From an uncultured Oscillibacter sp. (lineage in GTDB: Bacteria; Bacillota; Clostridia; Oscillospirales; Oscillospiraceae), in the NCBI GenBank assembly GCA_910589315.1, contig CAJUTB010000040.1:1-22926 (forward strand): a DNA stretch of 22,926 nt, read 5' to 3'. The notes under the pieces are model-generated. The model saw only the letters and a list, made by a program, of their open reading frames with translations, searched no databases and had not been told where the DNA came from. This document shows positions 20,729 through 22,926 of this stretch, piece after piece. Both the position numbers and the translations under genes were made by a program. How positions within the stretch are numbered: the stretch's first letter is position 1; the number at the start of each line of letters is the position of its first letter.

Positions 20729-21541
20729 ATGAAAACTGCTTTGACAATCGCCGGCACCGATCCCAGCGGAGGCGCGGGTATTCAGGCCGATATCAAAACC
20801 ATGACCGCGCATGGCGTATTCGCTATGTCTGCCATTACCGCGCTCGTTGCGCAAAATACATCCGGCGTCCGCTCCTTTGTCGAGGTTTCCCCTGACTTCC
20901 TTGCAGAACAGCTCCAATGCGTCTTTACCGATATCTTCCCGGATGCGGTTAAAACCGGTATGGTTGCAAGCGTCCCGCTTATTCGCGTGATCGCAGAACA
21001 GCTCGCTTTCTTCAAAGCTCCAAACCTTGTCGTGGACCCCGTTATGGTCGCTACCTCCGGGGACCGCTTGATCGCAGAGGATGCTATTGACGCTTTGACA
21101 GAACAACTCCTGCCCCTCGCAACCCTTGTGACGCCGAATGTCCCGGAAGCTGAGATCCTTTCCGGTATGGCCATTCATACCATGGACGATCTGGTTTTTG
21201 CGGGGAAAACCATCCATCAGAAATACGGCTGCGCCGTCTTATGCAAGGGCGGTCACAACGTCCATGATGCCGATGATGTGCTGATTGACGCAAATGGCTC
21301 CGTTTGCTTCTTCCTTTCCAAACGTGTCGACAACCCCAATACCCATGGAACTGGTTGTACGCTCTCTAGCGCAATTGCTTCCAATCTTGCCCGGGGATTT
21401 GATCTCGAAACCTCAATCCAACGCGCTAAAAAATATGTCTTTGGCGCGCTCTCCGCTATGCTGGACCTGGGACATGGTTCCGGTCCATTGGATCACTCCT
21501 TTGACCTCACCAGCCGCTTTATCGGGGAGGGAACGCCTTGA
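20729..21541 (+). CDS. thiD: hydroxymethylpyrimidine / phosphomethylpyrimidine kinase
   Basis: Phosphorylates HMP and HMP phosphate to the pyrophosphate used by ThiE. The 270-residue ribokinase-fold protein starts MKTALTIAGTDPSGGAGIQA, the family signature. KGGHN and the anion hole DNPNTHGTGCTLSSAIASN with catalytic residues near the C-terminus are intact. GAAAGGAG precedes ATG 20729. Its stop overlaps the start of the transporter gene by one base, so both are translated together. It probably depends on the riboswitch promoter, unless the repeat upstream supplies another. Confidence 0.96.
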   Translation: MKTALTIAGTDPSGGAGIQADIKTMTAHGVFAMSAITALVAQNTSGVRSFVEVSPDFLAEQLQCVFTDIFPDAVKTGMVASVPLIRVIAEQLAFFKAPNLVVDPVMVATSGDRLIAEDAIDALTEQLLPLATLVTPNVPEAEILSGMAIHTMDDLVFAGKTIHQKYGCAVLCKGGHNVHDADDVLIDANGSVCFFLSKRVDNPNTHGTGCTLSSAIASNLARGFDLETSIQRAKKYVFGALSAMLDLGHGSGPLDHSFDLTSRFIGEGTP

Positions 21542-22725
21542 TGAAATCTTCTACGTTTCAAAACGGACTCATCTGGTTCGGCGCGGCGGTCTCTTTGGCC
21601 GAAATCCTGACCGGCGCGAGTTTCGCCTCGCTGGGCTTCTTTAACGGATTTGCCGCAATCTTAATCGGACACGTGATTGGCGGTATCCTGCTTTTCTTTG
21701 CCGGGCTGATCGGCGGCCGCTCGGGCCGGAGTTCTATGGAATCTGTGAAAATCAGCTTCGGTTTTCAGGGCGGCTTGTTCTTCGCTTTGCTGAATGTTCT
21801 GCAATTGACTGGGTGGACCGCTATTATGATTTATGACGGCGCACTGGCGGCAGGACAGATTTTTAAGGCCGGACACTGGGTTTGGTGTATGGTTATTGGC
21901 GGACTGATCCTTGTCTGGATTCTCGCCGGAGTCAAAAATCTGGGGTGGTTAAACCGAATCGCAATGACGGCCCTCCTTGTCCTTTCTTTGGTCCTTTGCA
22001 AAGTGATCTTTTTCTCGGACTCGCTTGCCGTTGACGGCGCGGGGGACGGTGCGGTCAGCTTTGGCGCGGCAGTCGAGCTCGCAGTCGCAATGCCCTTGAG
22101 CTGGCTGCCCTTGATCAGCGATTACACCAGAGAGGCACAGAAGCCGTTTCAGGCAACCCTTGTCAGTACCTTGGTGTACAGTGCGGTTTCTGTCTGGATG
22201 TACACAATTGGTATGGGAGCGGCTATTTTTACCGGGGAATCTAACATCGCCGTGATTATGCTTAAAGCCGGACTCGGGGCCGCCGCTTTGGTGATTCTGG
22301 TACTTTCTACCGTTACGACGACTTTCCTGGACGCTTGGTCCGCTGGAATTTCTGCCGAATCCCTTTCTTCACTCCTGCCGGGGAAAACCGTTGCGGCAGG
22401 AGTCGCAATCCTTGGAACCTTTGCGGCTGCCCTTTTCCCTATGGACGATATCTCCGGCTTCCTTTACCTGATCGGCTCGGTCTTTGCTCCGATGGCCGCA
22501 ATTCAGATCGCTGATTTCTTCCTGCTGAAACGTGACCGTTCCCGAACGGCTCTCGATTGGCGGAATTTTATAATCTGGTGCGTCGGGTTCGCGGCTTATC
22601 GCGCCCTTATGCGCTTGGATTTGCTCGTTGGCTGTACCCTTGTGGATATGCTTTTTACGATTTTGCTTTGCGCGCTTATAGATAGAATTGCTGGCTCTGC
22701 TAAATTTTCTCATCCGACGAAATGA
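21541..22725 (+). CDS. cytX: CytX-type hydroxymethylpyrimidine transporter (NCS1 family)
   Basis: A 394-residue integral membrane protein with about ten to twelve hydrophobic segments, slightly short for the NCS1 cytosine permease family, as is typical of CytX. The N-terminal segment GAAVSLAEILTGASFASLG and the later PLSWLPLISDYTREA are characteristic. CytX proteins are assigned to uptake of the thiamine pyrimidine precursor from riboswitch context and comparative genomics, and here the gene sits with thiE and thiD. ATG 21541 overlaps the thiD stop (TGATG). An in-frame TTG at 21538 is less likely. GGGAGGG lies upstream. Confidence 0.9.
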   Translation: MKSSTFQNGLIWFGAAVSLAEILTGASFASLGFFNGFAAILIGHVIGGILLFFAGLIGGRSGRSSMESVKISFGFQGGLFFALLNVLQLTGWTAIMIYDGALAAGQIFKAGHWVWCMVIGGLILVWILAGVKNLGWLNRIAMTALLVLSLVLCKVIFFSDSLAVDGAGDGAVSFGAAVELAVAMPLSWLPLISDYTREAQKPFQATLVSTLVYSAVSVWMYTIGMGAAIFTGESNIAVIMLKAGLGAAALVILVLSTVTTTFLDAWSAGISAESLSSLLPGKTVAAGVAILGTFAAALFPMDDISGFLYLIGSVFAPMAAIQIADFFLLKRDRSRTALDWRNFIIWCVGFAAYRALMRLDLLVGCTLVDMLFTILLCALIDRIAGSAKFSHPTK

Positions 22726-22730
22726 CTGAG

Positions 22731-22761
22731 CAGGCAGTTATCGATTGTGGATAACTGCCTG
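22731..22761 (+). terminator. hairpin at the end of the thiamine operon
   Basis: CAGGCAGTTATC (22731-22742) pairs perfectly with GATAACTGCCTG (22750-22761). It starts six bases after the cytX stop. The bases that follow are AT-rich without a clean T-run, so termination may be incomplete. Confidence 0.75.
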
Positions 22762-22772
22762 ATAAATGGGAA

Positions 22773-22883
22773 TTAGTTTAATTTTTGATTCTTATATTCT
22801 TCATCTGTAGGAAACCGCCAGCCCCCATCCAAGTCAACTATCAAGTCCACATCATCAAATGTTACATTCCATATGCGAATCAA
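22773..22883 (-). other. short minus-strand reading frame, possible gene remnant
   Basis: A 36-codon frame from TTG 22883 to TAA 22773 reads with protein-like composition (WNVTFDDVDLIVDLDGGWRF) but has a stop just upstream, no good binding site and no normal start. It could be the C-terminal remnant of a broken gene or chance. Nothing else is visible from 22762 to the window end. Confidence 0.25.
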
Positions 22884-22926
22884 GGTTTAAAAGCAAGAGA
22901 AGGGGGTAGAAAAACAGCGCAAAAGA

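Noticed and set aside
1..22926. CRISPR array or insertion sequence
   Set aside because: No regularly spaced direct repeats and no transposase-like protein seen on either strand. The two dispersed repeats are single copies 16 kb apart.

Overview
The window looks like chromosome of a moderately GC-rich Firmicute. The best guess is a gut Clostridia member of the Oscillospiraceae type. The reasons are AGGAGG-type ribosome binding sites throughout, sigma-A promoters with 17-base spacers, a DegV protein, a TPP riboswitch that works by transcription termination, a small XRE regulator, and dispersed intergenic repeats. The genus is inferred from style only.

Layout, left to right. (1) 1-51: the 5' part of an elongator tRNA-Met on the minus strand, with its own promoter. 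(2) 300-6444: branched-chain amino acid synthesis. A promoter is followed by a 35-codon leader peptide loaded with Leu, Ile and Val, an attenuator hairpin, then ilvB, ilvN and ilvC. A short AT-rich insertion follows, holding an XRE regulator, a perfect operator-like palindrome and a frameshifted small gene. After it come a dispersed repeat and ilvD. (3) 6463-7767: a DUF815-type AAA+ ATPase 18 bases after ilvD, ending at a bidirectional terminator.

(4) 7901-17181, minus strand: eight tightly packed genes that form the most unusual part of the window. In transcription order they are a helical protein with a hydrophobic segment and an acidic tail, an HTH plus coiled-coil protein, two paralogous TRAFAC-like GTPases, two paralogous proteins of unknown fold (one with a C-terminal membrane anchor), a Ycf46-like AAA+ ATPase, and a second helical membrane protein with an acidic tail. 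A near-identical 23-base motif stands in front of the promoter of the first gene and in front of a perfect consensus promoter for the last gene. The set resembles, from memory, the GTPase-centred systems described by Aravind and colleagues (double-GTPase, GAP1 and GASH families). No nuclease or toxin effector is visible, so defence is only one possibility; membrane remodelling or surveillance is another.

(5) 17359-19519: a DegV lipid-binding protein (minus strand) divergent from an MBL-fold hydrolase and a small Cys-rich protein (plus strand). (6) 19547-22761: a thiamine operon made of promoter, TPP riboswitch, terminator, thiE, a second copy of the dispersed repeat, thiD, and a CytX-type HMP transporter. 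Both repeat copies lie in the same orientation just upstream of a biosynthetic gene. The last 160 bases hold only a short minus-strand reading frame that may be a gene remnant.
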